The notes beneath the pieces are model-generated. The model worked only from the letters and a program-made list of their open reading frames with translations. It did no database searches and was not told the DNA's origin. A stretch of 64,000 nt of DNA. Source: Actinomadura sp. NBRC 104412 (GTDB taxonomy: Bacteria > Actinomycetota > Actinomycetes > Streptosporangiales > Streptosporangiaceae). Positions 34,876 to 43,603 of this stretch are shown here, one piece after another (within the stretch, counting starts at the first letter, position 1; the number at the start of each line of letters is the position of its first letter). Where the stretch lies: the NCBI RefSeq assembly GCF_030269515.1, contig NZ_BSTM01000008.1, positions 220,988 through 284,987 of the forward strand. Reading direction: 5' to 3'. The position numbers and the translations under genes are program-made.

Positions 34876-35565
34876 TCAGCGGCCGCGCAGGATCAGGCGC
34901 GCCAGCCTGCGCGGCCGCTTGCGCCGGAACGCTGCGCGCTCGTTGTCCTGCGGGAACGGCGCGTCCGGCACGGGGACGCCCAGGAAGGCGCACAGCGGCT
35001 CCCAGCCGTCCCGCACGTCGAACACCAGCAGCCGCTCGGGCGGGAGCGCCGCCCGCACCTCGGCGAGGTGGCGTTCGAAGACCTTGACGCAGTGCTCGCG
35101 GTCGTCGATCTTCCCGTCGAAGATCCGGTCCATCACGGTCGCCCTGGCCATCCGCGGGTAGAGGGCGAAGTCGGGGGAGCGCCACTCCACCAGCTTGCGG
35201 ATCACCCGGCGGCGCGGGGGCAGCGGGCGGCGCTCGGCCAGCGCGCTGGCGAAGATCGTCTCGCTGACGCTGTCGAACCAGCGCCGCGGGTCGCGCACGG
35301 TCAGGACGACCTTGGCCTCGGGGTAGTGCCCGGCCAGCTCCCGCCAGTACGCGGCGGACGGCCAGTCCACCGCCGACTGGAAGCCGTCGAACACCGCGTC
35401 CCAGTCCGGGACGCCGCCCTCGCCGATGAGGAGCCACTGGCGCACCCGGTACGGCTGCTCGATGACCGCTCGCATGTGGTAGCAGGGGCCGAAGCCCAGC
35501 ATCTCCAGCGCCGCTTTCAGCGACGCCGTCCCCGTCCGCCCGAAGCCCGCACCGATGACCTTCAC
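34876..35565 (-). CDS. Sulfotransferase-family protein
   Basis: A 229-residue protein with the PAPS-binding 5' loop GFGRTGTASLKAALE at residues 8-22 and the 3' phosphate region VLTVRDPRRWFDSVSET near 87-103. Short actinobacterial members of this family are common and their substrates are mostly unknown. It lies convergent to the StyA-like gene (4-nt gap) and divergent from the acyl-adenylating enzyme, with a 143-nt promoter region between them. A role in sulfating a product of the next genes is possible. Confidence 0.85.
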   Translation of the reverse strand: MKVIGAGFGRTGTASLKAALEMLGFGPCYHMRAVIEQPYRVRQWLLIGEGGVPDWDAVFDGFQSAVDWPSAAYWRELAGHYPEAKVVLTVRDPRRWFDSVSETIFASALAERRPLPPRRRVIRKLVEWRSPDFALYPRMARATVMDRIFDGKIDDREHCVKVFERHLAEVRAALPPERLLVFDVRDGWEPLCAFLGVPVPDAPFPQDNERAAFRRKRPRRLARLILRGR

Positions 35566-35585
35566 GACTGCGCTCCCACGGGTTA

Positions 35586-35607
35586 GATCCGGCTCTGATC
35601 CGGCTCT
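35586..35607. repeat. 11-nt tandem direct repeat in divergent promoter
   Basis: GATCCGGCTCT occurs twice in direct succession, 20 bp before the sulfotransferase start. It could be a paired regulator site or a slippage product. The remaining bases of this 143-nt gap hold no gene. Confidence 0.5.
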
Positions 35608-35708
35608 GATATGCGTCGCCTACCGTCGCGGAGAGACGACATGCAGGTCCTACGCCCGAAGCCCGCCGCCGTCAACCGTCCCGTCCGGACGCGAGGGAGG
35701 AGCCGAAG

Positions 35709-37316
35709 ATGGGGGTCTTTCCGCAGGCGCTGCTCGACGCGCTCCGGGACGCACCCGGCACCCCGGTGTTCGAGCACGGAGGGCGGACGGTCTCGCGCGG
35801 CGAACTGCTGGAGCTGATCCGGCGGCTGACCGGGGCGATGCGCGGTGCCGGGCTCGGGCCCGGCCGCGGCCTCGCCATCCGTACGGACGTGTCGCCGGAG
35901 GCGTTCGCGGCGCACATGGCCGCGCACGCGCTGGGGTGCCGAGTGGTGGGTATCCGGAGCGGAGCGCCGGCGGAGTGGAGGGGGTCGGGTCGGATGGTTT
36001 CGCCGGGGGGTGTGGGGGGTCGTCCCTCCACCGTGATCCGTCCCGGATATCCGGAAGCCCAGCTCGCGCACGTGCTCGGCATGGGGGCGGACGCCGTGCT
36101 CCTGGACGCCGCGGCCGCGACACCGGAGATGCTGCGCGCCGCCGGGTCCATCCCGTTGCTGTCGCTCGGCCCGTGCCGGGGCGCGGTGGACCTGCTCGCC
36201 GTTCCCGATGACGGCCGTCCCCTGACGGTCACGGCCCGCCCGGACGACGTGGCCGCGCTGACCTTCACCAGCGGCAGCACGGGACGTCCCAAGGGCTGCG
36301 CGATCACCTACCGGGCGCTCAGCGAGCACTGGGCGTGGCAGCCGGACGCCTGGGGGCCGACGGCGGCCGAGCTGGCCCGCGGGTTCGAGCGCTACCTGCT
36401 GTTCGGGACGCTGGCCAGCATGGTCGTCCTGGAGTTCCTGGCCCCGTGCGTGCTCGGCGGCGGTACGGCGGTGATCCCGCAGGATGACGCGCAGCCGATG
36501 TTCCCTTACGCGATCGAGCGTCACGGCATCACGGGATCGATCATCACCGTGCCCCGGCTGACCCGGATGCTGGACATCCTGCGGCGCGAGCCCGTCGACG
36601 TGAGCTCGTTGCGCGCGCTGATGGTGTCCGGTTCGCCGCTCAGCCCGAGCCGCCTGGCCGCGGCGGTGGGGCTGCTCGGCCCGGTGGTCTACCACGGGTA
36701 CGGGCAGACCGAGGCGGGGAACATCGCGATGGTCACCCCGCGCGACATCGCCGAACGCCCGTCCCAGGCGCTGGCGTCGGTCGGCCGCCCGCACCCGGGC
36801 GTCCAGATCAGCATCCGGAACGAGCAGGGCGGCGCGGTGCCGGCGGGCACGACCGGAGAGATCCACGTGCGCAGCCCGTACATCATGGCGGGGTACTGGG
36901 GGGAGAGCGAGGAGACGCGCGACACGCTCAAGGACGGGTGGCTGAACACCCGCGACCTCGGCCACCTGGACCCGGACGGCTTCCTGTACCTGACCGGGCG
37001 CACCCGTGACGTGATCATGGTGAACGCGATGGTGGTGTACGCCGGTCCGATCGAGCGGGTGCTGGCCGAGCATCCGGACGTGGAGGAGGCGTACGTGGTC
37101 GGGGCGCCGGACGACGAGGTCGGGGAGGCCGTGCACGCGTTCGTCGTCCCGGCGCCGGGACGCGAGCCCGACGGGAACGCGCTGAGGGAGCTGGTCGCCG
37201 CCCGCCTCGGCGCCGACAGCGTGCCGAGGACGGTCACCGTGGTGCCCGGCGTTCCCGTCACCGACGGCGGCAAGCCCGACAAGCGCGCGCTGCTCGGCTT
37301 GCACGGGGCGCTCTGA
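35709..37316 (+). CDS. AMP-forming acyl-CoA/acid ligase (ANL superfamily)
   Basis: A 535-residue adenylating enzyme. The P-loop LTFTSGSTGRPKGCAIT is near residue 188, and YHGYGQTEAGNIAM (A5) is near 330. TRDLGHLDPDGFLYLTGRTRDVI holds the A7 Asp and A8 hinge, and the C-terminal NGGKPDK-like GGKPDKRALLG contains the A10 Lys. It activates a carboxylic acid as the adenylate, and probably transfers it to CoA or an amine. No carrier protein is nearby. The ATG follows GGGAGGAG. It is the first of four closely spaced plus-strand redox genes. Confidence 0.9.
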   Translation: MGVFPQALLDALRDAPGTPVFEHGGRTVSRGELLELIRRLTGAMRGAGLGPGRGLAIRTDVSPEAFAAHMAAHALGCRVVGIRSGAPAEWRGSGRMVSPGGVGGRPSTVIRPGYPEAQLAHVLGMGADAVLLDAAAATPEMLRAAGSIPLLSLGPCRGAVDLLAVPDDGRPLTVTARPDDVAALTFTSGSTGRPKGCAITYRALSEHWAWQPDAWGPTAAELARGFERYLLFGTLASMVVLEFLAPCVLGGGTAVIPQDDAQPMFPYAIERHGITGSIITVPRLTRMLDILRREPVDVSSLRALMVSGSPLSPSRLAAAVGLLGPVVYHGYGQTEAGNIAMVTPRDIAERPSQALASVGRPHPGVQISIRNEQGGAVPAGTTGEIHVRSPYIMAGYWGESEETRDTLKDGWLNTRDLGHLDPDGFLYLTGRTRDVIMVNAMVVYAGPIERVLAEHPDVEEAYVVGAPDDEVGEAVHAFVVPAPGREPDGNALRELVAARLGADSVPRTVTVVPGVPVTDGGKPDKRALLGLHGAL

Positions 37317-37384
37317 TCCTTCTCTGAGATTGGGCTCCGACACTGCTGTTGTCCGTTCAACCACATCGCTTCCCGGAGGCGGCC

Positions 37385-38968
37385 GTGCCGGACGACACCC
37401 GTGCGACCCTCGACGACCTGGTCATCGGCGCCGGCCCCGCGGGGCTGCAACTCGGCCACTTCCTGGCCGCGGCGGGACGGGACCACGTGATCCTGGAGGC
37501 GGGGCCCGCGCCCGGCATGTTCTTCCGCACCTTCCCCCGGCACCGCAGGCTGATCTCGATCAACAAGCGGTACACCGGGTGGGACGACCCCGAGCTGAAC
37601 CTGCGGATGGACTGGAACTCGCTGCTGTCCGACGACCCGGACCTGCTGTTCACCCGTTACAGCGAACGGTACTTCCCCGACGCCGCCGACATGGTGCGCT
37701 ACCTGGCGGACTTCGCCGACGCCTGCGGGGCCAACGTGGTGTACGGGTCCCGCGTCGTCTCCGTGACCAGGGACGGTGAGCGCGGCCCCTTCCGGGTGAC
37801 CGACGAGCGGGGCCGCTCGTACTCGGCCCGGCGGGTGATCGTCGCGACCGGCGTGACCCGTCCCAACGTCCCGCCCATCCCGGGCGTGGAGACCGCCGAA
37901 CTGTACGGGACCGCCTCCACCGACCCCGCCGACTACGTGAACAAGCGGGTGCTCATCATCGGCAAGGGCAACTCGGCGTTCGAGACCGCCGACAACCTGA
38001 TCGAGACCGCCGCGGTGATCCATGTCGCCGGGCCGCACTCGGTGCGGATGGCCTGGCGCACGCATTTCGTGGGGCACCTGCGGGCGGTGAACAACGGCCT
38101 GCTGGACACCTACCAGCTCAAGTCGCAGAACGCCCTGCTGGACGGGGACGTCCGGCGCATCGAGCGGCAGGCCGATGGCACGTACCGGGTGACGGTGGCC
38201 TTCGCCCGCGCCGACGAGGTCACCAAGGACATCCCCTACGACCGGGTGATCGTCTGCACCGGCTTCCGGTTCGACGCCTCGATCTTCGCCCCGGAATGCC
38301 GGCCCGCGCTGACGATCGCGGACAGGTTCCCGGCGCTGACCCCCGCCTACGAGTCGGTGAACGTCCCGGACCTGTACTTCGCCGGGACGCTGACGCAGTC
38401 CCGCGACTTCAAGCGCGGCACGAGCGGGTTCATCCACGGGTTCCGGTACGGGGTGCGGGCGCTGCACCGCGTCCTGGAGTCCCGGTACCACGGCGAGCCG
38501 TGGCCGTCGCGGGCGCTGCCCGCCGACCCGGAGGCGCTGGCCGAGGCCGTGCTGAAGCGGGTGAACCGCTCGTCGGCGCTGTGGCAGCAGTTCGCGCTGA
38601 TGGCGGACGCCATCGTGCTCGACGGCCGGAACGGCGCCCGTTACCTGGAGGAAGTGCCGGTCGACTTCACCGAGCCCCTGGAACCCGTCGGGACCGGCGG
38701 CCATTTCACGATCACGCTGGAGTACGGTCCCGACCACGACAAGGTCGACCCGTTCGACGTGTCGGTCGGCCGCATCAGGCAGAACGACCCTTCCCGCGCG
38801 GACGAGGGCCACTACCTGCACCCGGTGGTGCGGCACCACCGCGCCGGGGAACCGCCCGCGGTGCATCACGTCACCGAGAACCTGGAGAACGAGTGGACCT
38901 CCCGGGAGGTGCATTTCGAGCCGCTCCGCGCGTTCTTCGCCCGCCGCACCGCGCCCGCCACGGTCTGA
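37385..38968 (+). CDS. FAD-dependent oxidoreductase, FOXRED2/FMO-like
   Basis: A 527-residue flavoprotein. VIGAGPAGLQLGHFLAAAG is the FAD Rossmann motif near residue 11. VIVATGVTRPNVPPIPG and RVLIIGKGNSAFETADNL bind NAD(P). VIVCTGFRFDASIF and the C-terminal LYFAGTLTQSRDFKRGTSGFI-type segment resemble the FOXRED2 group of flavoproteins. GTG 37385 is chosen because GGAGG lies five bases upstream. A TTG at 37349 is the alternative. Substrate unknown. The stop shares one base with the next ATG. Confidence 0.85.
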   Translation: MPDDTRATLDDLVIGAGPAGLQLGHFLAAAGRDHVILEAGPAPGMFFRTFPRHRRLISINKRYTGWDDPELNLRMDWNSLLSDDPDLLFTRYSERYFPDAADMVRYLADFADACGANVVYGSRVVSVTRDGERGPFRVTDERGRSYSARRVIVATGVTRPNVPPIPGVETAELYGTASTDPADYVNKRVLIIGKGNSAFETADNLIETAAVIHVAGPHSVRMAWRTHFVGHLRAVNNGLLDTYQLKSQNALLDGDVRRIERQADGTYRVTVAFARADEVTKDIPYDRVIVCTGFRFDASIFAPECRPALTIADRFPALTPAYESVNVPDLYFAGTLTQSRDFKRGTSGFIHGFRYGVRALHRVLESRYHGEPWPSRALPADPEALAEAVLKRVNRSSALWQQFALMADAIVLDGRNGARYLEEVPVDFTEPLEPVGTGGHFTITLEYGPDHDKVDPFDVSVGRIRQNDPSRADEGHYLHPVVRHHRAGEPPAVHHVTENLENEWTSREVHFEPLRAFFARRTAPATV

Positions 38969-40044
38969 TGCGCCCGGCCACGGTGGCCGGGGCGCGGCTC
39001 CCGTCCACGCTGCGCGAGTTCGAGGCGCTCGCCCGTGACCGCCTCGAACCGGCGCACTACGACTACTTCGCGGGCGGGGCCGGCGACGAGGTCACCCTGC
39101 GCGCCAACGAGGACGCGTTCGGGCGTCTCGCGCTGCTGCCCAGGGTGCTGCGCGGCCACGCCGGGAACCCGGGGATCGAGGTGTCCCTCCTCGGTGGCCG
39201 CGCGTCCCCGCCGGTGCTGGTGGCGCCGACCGCGTTCCACCGGCTCGCCGATCCGGACGGCGAGCGCGCCACCGCCGGGGCCGCCGCCGCCACCGGCACC
39301 ATCATGATCGTGAGCATGGCCGCCACGGTCGCGATCGAGGACGTCGCCGCGGCGGCGCCGGGGGCGCGCCTGTGGTTCCAGCTCTATGTCCAGCCGGACG
39401 CGGCGTTCACCGAGTCGATCGTGCGTCGCGCCGAGGCGGCCGGGTGCGAGGCCCTGGTCGTCACGGTGGACTCGCCCGCACGCGGCGTGCACGGACGGGA
39501 CGTGCGGCACGGCTTCGACGACCTGCCCGAGGGGCTGTGCTGCGAGAACCTGCGGGACGGCACCGGACGGGTCAGGCCCATCGAGACGTCCCCGGAGATC
39601 TCCTGGGAGCATCTCGACCGGCTGCGGCGGATCACGGCGCTGCCGATCGTCCTGAAGGGGATCCTGCATCCGGCGGACGCGCGACTCGCGGTCGCGCACG
39701 GCGCCGCGGCGGTGCTGGTGTCCAACCACGGCGGGCGCCAGCTCGACACCGTCCCGGCCACGGTGGAGATGCTGCCGGAGATCGTGGCGGCCGTGGACGG
39801 GGCCGTCCCCGTGCTGCTCGACGGCGGGATCCGGCGCGGCACCGACGTGGTCAAGGCCCTGGCGCTGGGAGCGTCGGCGGTCGGCGTCGGCCGTCCGGTG
39901 ATCTGGGGGCTGGCGGCGGCGGGCGAGCGCGGCGTCGCCCACGTGCTCGGCCTGCTGCACGCGGAGATCGCGCACGCGCTCACCCTGCTGGGCTGCGCGT
40001 CCGTCGCCGACCTCGATCCGGGCATGGTGCGGCGGGCATGCTGA
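38968..40044 (+). CDS. FMN-dependent alpha-hydroxy-acid oxidase/dehydrogenase
   Basis: A 358-residue TIM-barrel flavoenzyme of the glycolate/lactate oxidase family. DYFAGGAGDEVTLRANEDAF opens the fold, and LVAPTAFHRLADPDGE, WFQLYVQPD and VVTVDSP line the FMN site. The Lys in VLKGILHPADA and the base His with Arg in SNHGGRQLD are conserved, and DGGIRRGTDVVKAL binds the phosphate. It oxidises a 2-hydroxy acid to a 2-oxo acid. The ATG is one base inside the previous stop, and its end overlaps the P450 by 7 nt. The substrate may be an intermediate of this cluster. Confidence 0.92.
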   Translation: MRPATVAGARLPSTLREFEALARDRLEPAHYDYFAGGAGDEVTLRANEDAFGRLALLPRVLRGHAGNPGIEVSLLGGRASPPVLVAPTAFHRLADPDGERATAGAAAATGTIMIVSMAATVAIEDVAAAAPGARLWFQLYVQPDAAFTESIVRRAEAAGCEALVVTVDSPARGVHGRDVRHGFDDLPEGLCCENLRDGTGRVRPIETSPEISWEHLDRLRRITALPIVLKGILHPADARLAVAHGAAAVLVSNHGGRQLDTVPATVEMLPEIVAAVDGAVPVLLDGGIRRGTDVVKALALGASAVGVGRPVIWGLAAAGERGVAHVLGLLHAEIAHALTLLGCASVADLDPGMVRRAC

Positions 40045-41396
40045 TCGTGACGGTGCTCGCCCTGGCCGCGCTGGGGGTGAGCCTGCCCTGGTGGCTGCCC
40101 GGACGGGTGGTGGCGCTACGGGTATGGGTCTTCGCGCGGGTCAACGGCAACGAGGCGATCCCGGTGCCCGGCGACCTGGTGGGCGTCGACCGGTTCAAGG
40201 AGGTCTACTCGCATCCGGCGGCCGGTGGCCGCAGCGACGGCGCGGCCCTGTCGGACCTGTTCTGGTACTGGCTGTCGCCCGGCCCCGAGGTCCACCAGGA
40301 ACACCTGGAAGCGGGGGAGCGGTACGAGGCGGTCGCACGCGCCACACGCGCCTTCCTCGCCGTGCCCCGCGCCGAGGCCGAGGAGCTGACCCGCCGCTGC
40401 GTCGCCCGCGAGCTGACCGGCAAGCTGCCCGAGGAGCCCGGCGAGCGCACATGGGTACGGCTGCGCGACCTGATGATGCCGGTGTGGGCCGCGTTCTACT
40501 ACGAGGTCGTCTTCGGTGAGCCCTGCCCGCCCGCGGCCCGCGACCTCATCGTCGGAAACGCCGACGACGTGGTCACCGCCCTCAAATGCTGCGGGCTCCG
40601 CCACATGGACCGGCGCCACCGCCTGACCCGCTACCTGCTCGGGCGGCTCCCCGACGTCCGCCACCCCCTGCCCGAGTGCCTGTCACCGCAGGAGCAAGCG
40701 TACTACCTGCAAGGGACCTTCTTCAACACCGCCGTCGTGCAGATGTCGGAGGCCATGGCGCATCTGCTGATGGTCTTCGCGCAGCATCCCCGCGTCCAGG
40801 ACAGGGCGCGCGAAGGGGACGCCCGCTACCTCGACCGCGTGCTCGCCGAGACGCAGCGTCTCTACCCGCTGTTCGGCATCGCGCACCGCATCACCACCGA
40901 CGTCATCGAACTCGACCCCGGCACCAAGATTCCGTCGGGTTCGGTGCTGTGCTTCAACTACCCCGAGTACCACCGTTCCGGCCACGCCGACCCAGACCGG
41001 TTCGACCCGGACCGCTGGGCGCGGCCCGGCGCGGCCAGGAACGCCCATCACATCCCGTTCGGCGTCGCCGCCAACCGGCCCTGCCCGGCCTGGCGGCTCG
41101 CGCCCCTCACGATGCGGGTGGCGGCGCTGGAGATCCTGCGCCGCTGCGAACTGGCCACCGCCGCCTCGCACACCCGTTCCCTGCCCAACCGGGGCCCGTG
41201 CCTGCTGACCGGGCGCGGCGTCCCGTCCAGCACGGCGGTGCCGCTGCTGTTCATGCGGGTCCGGGACCGATGGGAGGACGTCGGGCGCAGCCTCGTCCAG
41301 CTCGCGCTCGGCACCTACATGGTCTGGGACGCGCGGCGGCTGCGCCTGTGCCAACGCCATTTCGCGTCCGTGAGAGCGGACCGCCCGCTCATGTGA
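40038..41396 (+). CDS. Cytochrome P450 with N-terminal membrane anchor
   Basis: A 452-residue P450. The first 35 residues (LIVTVLALAALGVSLPWWL then a basic segment) form a likely membrane anchor, rare in bacterial P450s. ExxR is present as ETQR at 271-274 in LDRVLAETQRLYPLFG. The heme loop IPFGVAANRPCPAWRLA places Cys349 as ligand. The I-helix (GTFFNTAVVQMSEAMAHLL) lacks the usual acid-alcohol pair. The C-terminal 70 residues after RGVPSSTAVP extend past the usual end. It is last in the coupled redox set, then an antiporter gene follows. Confidence 0.88.
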   Translation: MLIVTVLALAALGVSLPWWLPGRVVALRVWVFARVNGNEAIPVPGDLVGVDRFKEVYSHPAAGGRSDGAALSDLFWYWLSPGPEVHQEHLEAGERYEAVARATRAFLAVPRAEAEELTRRCVARELTGKLPEEPGERTWVRLRDLMMPVWAAFYYEVVFGEPCPPAARDLIVGNADDVVTALKCCGLRHMDRRHRLTRYLLGRLPDVRHPLPECLSPQEQAYYLQGTFFNTAVVQMSEAMAHLLMVFAQHPRVQDRAREGDARYLDRVLAETQRLYPLFGIAHRITTDVIELDPGTKIPSGSVLCFNYPEYHRSGHADPDRFDPDRWARPGAARNAHHIPFGVAANRPCPAWRLAPLTMRVAALEILRRCELATAASHTRSLPNRGPCLLTGRGVPSSTAVPLLFMRVRDRWEDVGRSLVQLALGTYMVWDARRLRLCQRHFASVRADRPLM

Positions 41397-41414
41397 GAAC
41401 GCAGGTGAAACGGC

Positions 41415-42774
41415 ATGCCCACCTGGTCCGAGGTCGCCGCGACCGCCCACGCCACCACCACCCTGGCCGCGCCCCCGTCCGATCCCAACCTCCAGCTCAT
41501 GCTCAGGGTGTTCCCGGCCCTCGTCGTGATCCTGGCCGTCGCGTGGGCCTGCGGGCGTCTCGCGCTGATGGTGATGCAGCCGAGGGTGCTCGGCGAAATG
41601 GTCGCGGGCGTCCTGCTCGGCCCGACGCTGTTCGGCGCCCTGTTCCCCGACGCGCAGGCGGCGCTGTTCCCGCAGGAGGTCAGGCCCGTCCTGTACGTGC
41701 TGAGCACGATCGGGCTGACGCTCTACATGTTCCTGGTCGGCGCCGGGCTCGACCACAGCGCGCTCGCCGGGTGAGGCCCGCCGGGCGTCGGTGCTGGCCG
41801 TCTCCGGGATCCTGCCCTCGCTGCTCCTCGGCTTCGTCGTCGGCCTGGCCTTCTGGGGCACGGTGTCGCGTCCCGACATCCCGCGCTGGCAGTTCGCGCT
41901 GTTCCTCGGCGGCGCGCTGTCGCTGACCGCGTTCCCCATGCTGGCCAGGATCCTGTACGAGCGGGGCCTGGAGAACACCAAGCTGGGACGGCTGTCGCTC
42001 ATGGCCGCGTCCATCGACGACGCCGCGGCCTGGTGCCTGCTCGCCCTGCTGACCGCGCTGCACCTGGGCTCGGGCGTGGACGGCGCGCTGCGCACCATCG
42101 TCCTGTCGGCGGTGTTCGCGGCGGTCATGCTGACGCTGGTGAAGCGGGCGCTGCGGCCGCTGGGCCGGGAGTTCGCGCGTACGGGCGTCCTGGGGCCCAA
42201 CGCGATGTACGTCGTGGTGCTCGTGCCGCTCACGGCGGGCTGGCTGACCGACTGGATCGGCATCTACTCGGTGTTCGGCGGCTTCGTCGCCGGCCTGGTG
42301 ATGCCGCGCGATGCGAAGTTCCGTGAGGCGCTGCACGGCCGGATGATGGCGGTCGTCAGCACGCTGCTGCTGCCGGTGTTCTTCACCTTCTCCGGGCTCA
42401 ACACCGACCTGCAGGGCATCGCGGGCGGCACCATGCTGCTCGCCTTCGCCGCGATCATGCTGGCCGGCTTCATCGGGAAGTACCTCGGCTGCGCGCTGGC
42501 CATGCGCGGGCTCGGCTTCGACCGGCGCGAGTCGTACGCGGTCGGCGGGCTGATGAACGCGCGCGGCCTGATGATCCTGATCTTCATCAACATCGGGCTG
42601 GCGCAGGGCATGATCACGCAGCAGCTGTTCGCCATGCTGGTGCTGGTCGCCGTGATCACCACGGCCGGGGCGCTGCCGCTCTACCGGCTGGCCCTGCCCG
42701 AGCGGTACGAGCGCGAGCGGGCGGAGGAGGCGGCCCGCCGGGCGGCCGCGCAGGAAATGGAGACCGTCGGCTGA
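41415..42774 (+). pseudogene. CPA2-type cation:proton antiporter, broken by a 1-nt frameshift
   Basis: The first 119 codons (41415-41774) encode RVLGEMVAGVLLGPTLFG and the first membrane spans, then stop at TGA 41772-41774 in GCCGGGTGAGGCC. The rest of the protein continues at once in the next frame, reading GEARRASVLAVSGILPSLLL to 42774. Removing one G from the GGG run joins both parts into a single product of about 452 residues with 11-12 spans (LSLMAASIDDAAAW, NARGLMILIFINIGL). Total length is 3n+1, as expected. It may be a real inactivation or a sequencing error in a G run. Confidence 0.8.
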
Positions 42775-42849
42775 AGGGTGCAAGACGTACCAGGTGGCGG
42801 ACCGGTTCAAGACCACCCGGAATTGTCCACAATTGCCCGAACGGTAGCG

Positions 42850-43569
42850 ATGCCCGGTCGGCGGTGCCACCGTGAGACCGTGGCCGCGTCACCGCCAGCG
42901 CTCGACCAGCCCTCCCGCCGGCTCCTGATCATCGAGGACGATCGCGAACTGGCCGGGATGCTGCGCGGACTGTTCGCCGAGCAGGGTTACGCGGTCGACC
43001 TGGCCGAGGAGGGGCAGCGCGGCCTGCACCTGGCCCTGACCCGAGACTACGACGCGATGATCGTCGACCGGGCGCTTCCCGTCCTTGACGGCGTCGAGCT
43101 GCTGCGCCGGCTGCGCGGCCGCGCGGTCACCGCCCCGGCGCTGGTCCTGACGGCATTCGACGAGGTGGCCGACCGGGTCACCGCGCTGGACGCGGGCGCC
43201 GACGACTACCTGGTCAAGCCGTTCGCGGTGGAGGAACTGCTGGCCAGGGTCCGCGCGCTGCACCGCCGCCACCTCGACCGGGCCTCGCTGCTGCCGCTGG
43301 GCGACGCCTGGTTCGACGCCGAGGCCCGGGTGGTGCGGCTGCCGTCCGGCGAGGACGTCCCCCTGTCCGGGCGGGAGTGCCGGCTGCTGCGCACCCTCGC
43401 GACCCGCCCCCGGCACGTGCACACCCGTGCCGCGCTGCGCCGGGGCGTCTTCGAGGACGCCCGCACCGAGTCGATCGTCGACACCTACGTCTACTACCTC
43501 CGCAACAAGCTGGGCGCGGGCGTCGTCCGCACCGTGCGCGGCGTCGGCTACCGCGTGGGCGAACTGTGA
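42850..43569 (+). CDS. OmpR-family response regulator
   Basis: A 239-residue two-domain regulator. The receiver domain has LLIIEDDRELAGML, the phospho-acceptor Asp in AMIVDRALP (near residue 78), the Thr-like ALVLTAFDE and the Lys in DYLVKPFAVEEL. A winged helix follows (GRECRLLRTLATRP, the recognition region DTYVYYLRNKLG and TVRGVGYRVGEL). The start is uncertain: ATG 42850 or GTG 42880, as neither has a strong ribosome site. The kinase gene begins 34 nt after the stop, so the pair is a two-component system. Target genes unknown, possibly the antiporter. Confidence 0.88.
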   Translation: MPGRRCHRETVAASPPALDQPSRRLLIIEDDRELAGMLRGLFAEQGYAVDLAEEGQRGLHLALTRDYDAMIVDRALPVLDGVELLRRLRGRAVTAPALVLTAFDEVADRVTALDAGADDYLVKPFAVEELLARVRALHRRHLDRASLLPLGDAWFDAEARVVRLPSGEDVPLSGRECRLLRTLATRPRHVHTRAALRRGVFEDARTESIVDTYVYYLRNKLGAGVVRTVRGVGYRVGEL

Positions 43570-43603
43570 ACGAGCACGACCTGCCGTCCCCGGAACGGCG
43601 CCT

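Noticed and set aside
35709..37316. Stand-alone NRPS adenylation domain
   Set aside because: No carrier or condensation domain is within the window. The A7-A10 motifs and C-terminus fit free acyl-activating enzymes.
41415..42774. Programmed frameshift in the antiporter
   Set aside because: The context GCCGGGTGAGG offers no recognised slippery heptamer or downstream structure that I can see. Mutation or sequencing error is simpler. Kept as a question in the findings.
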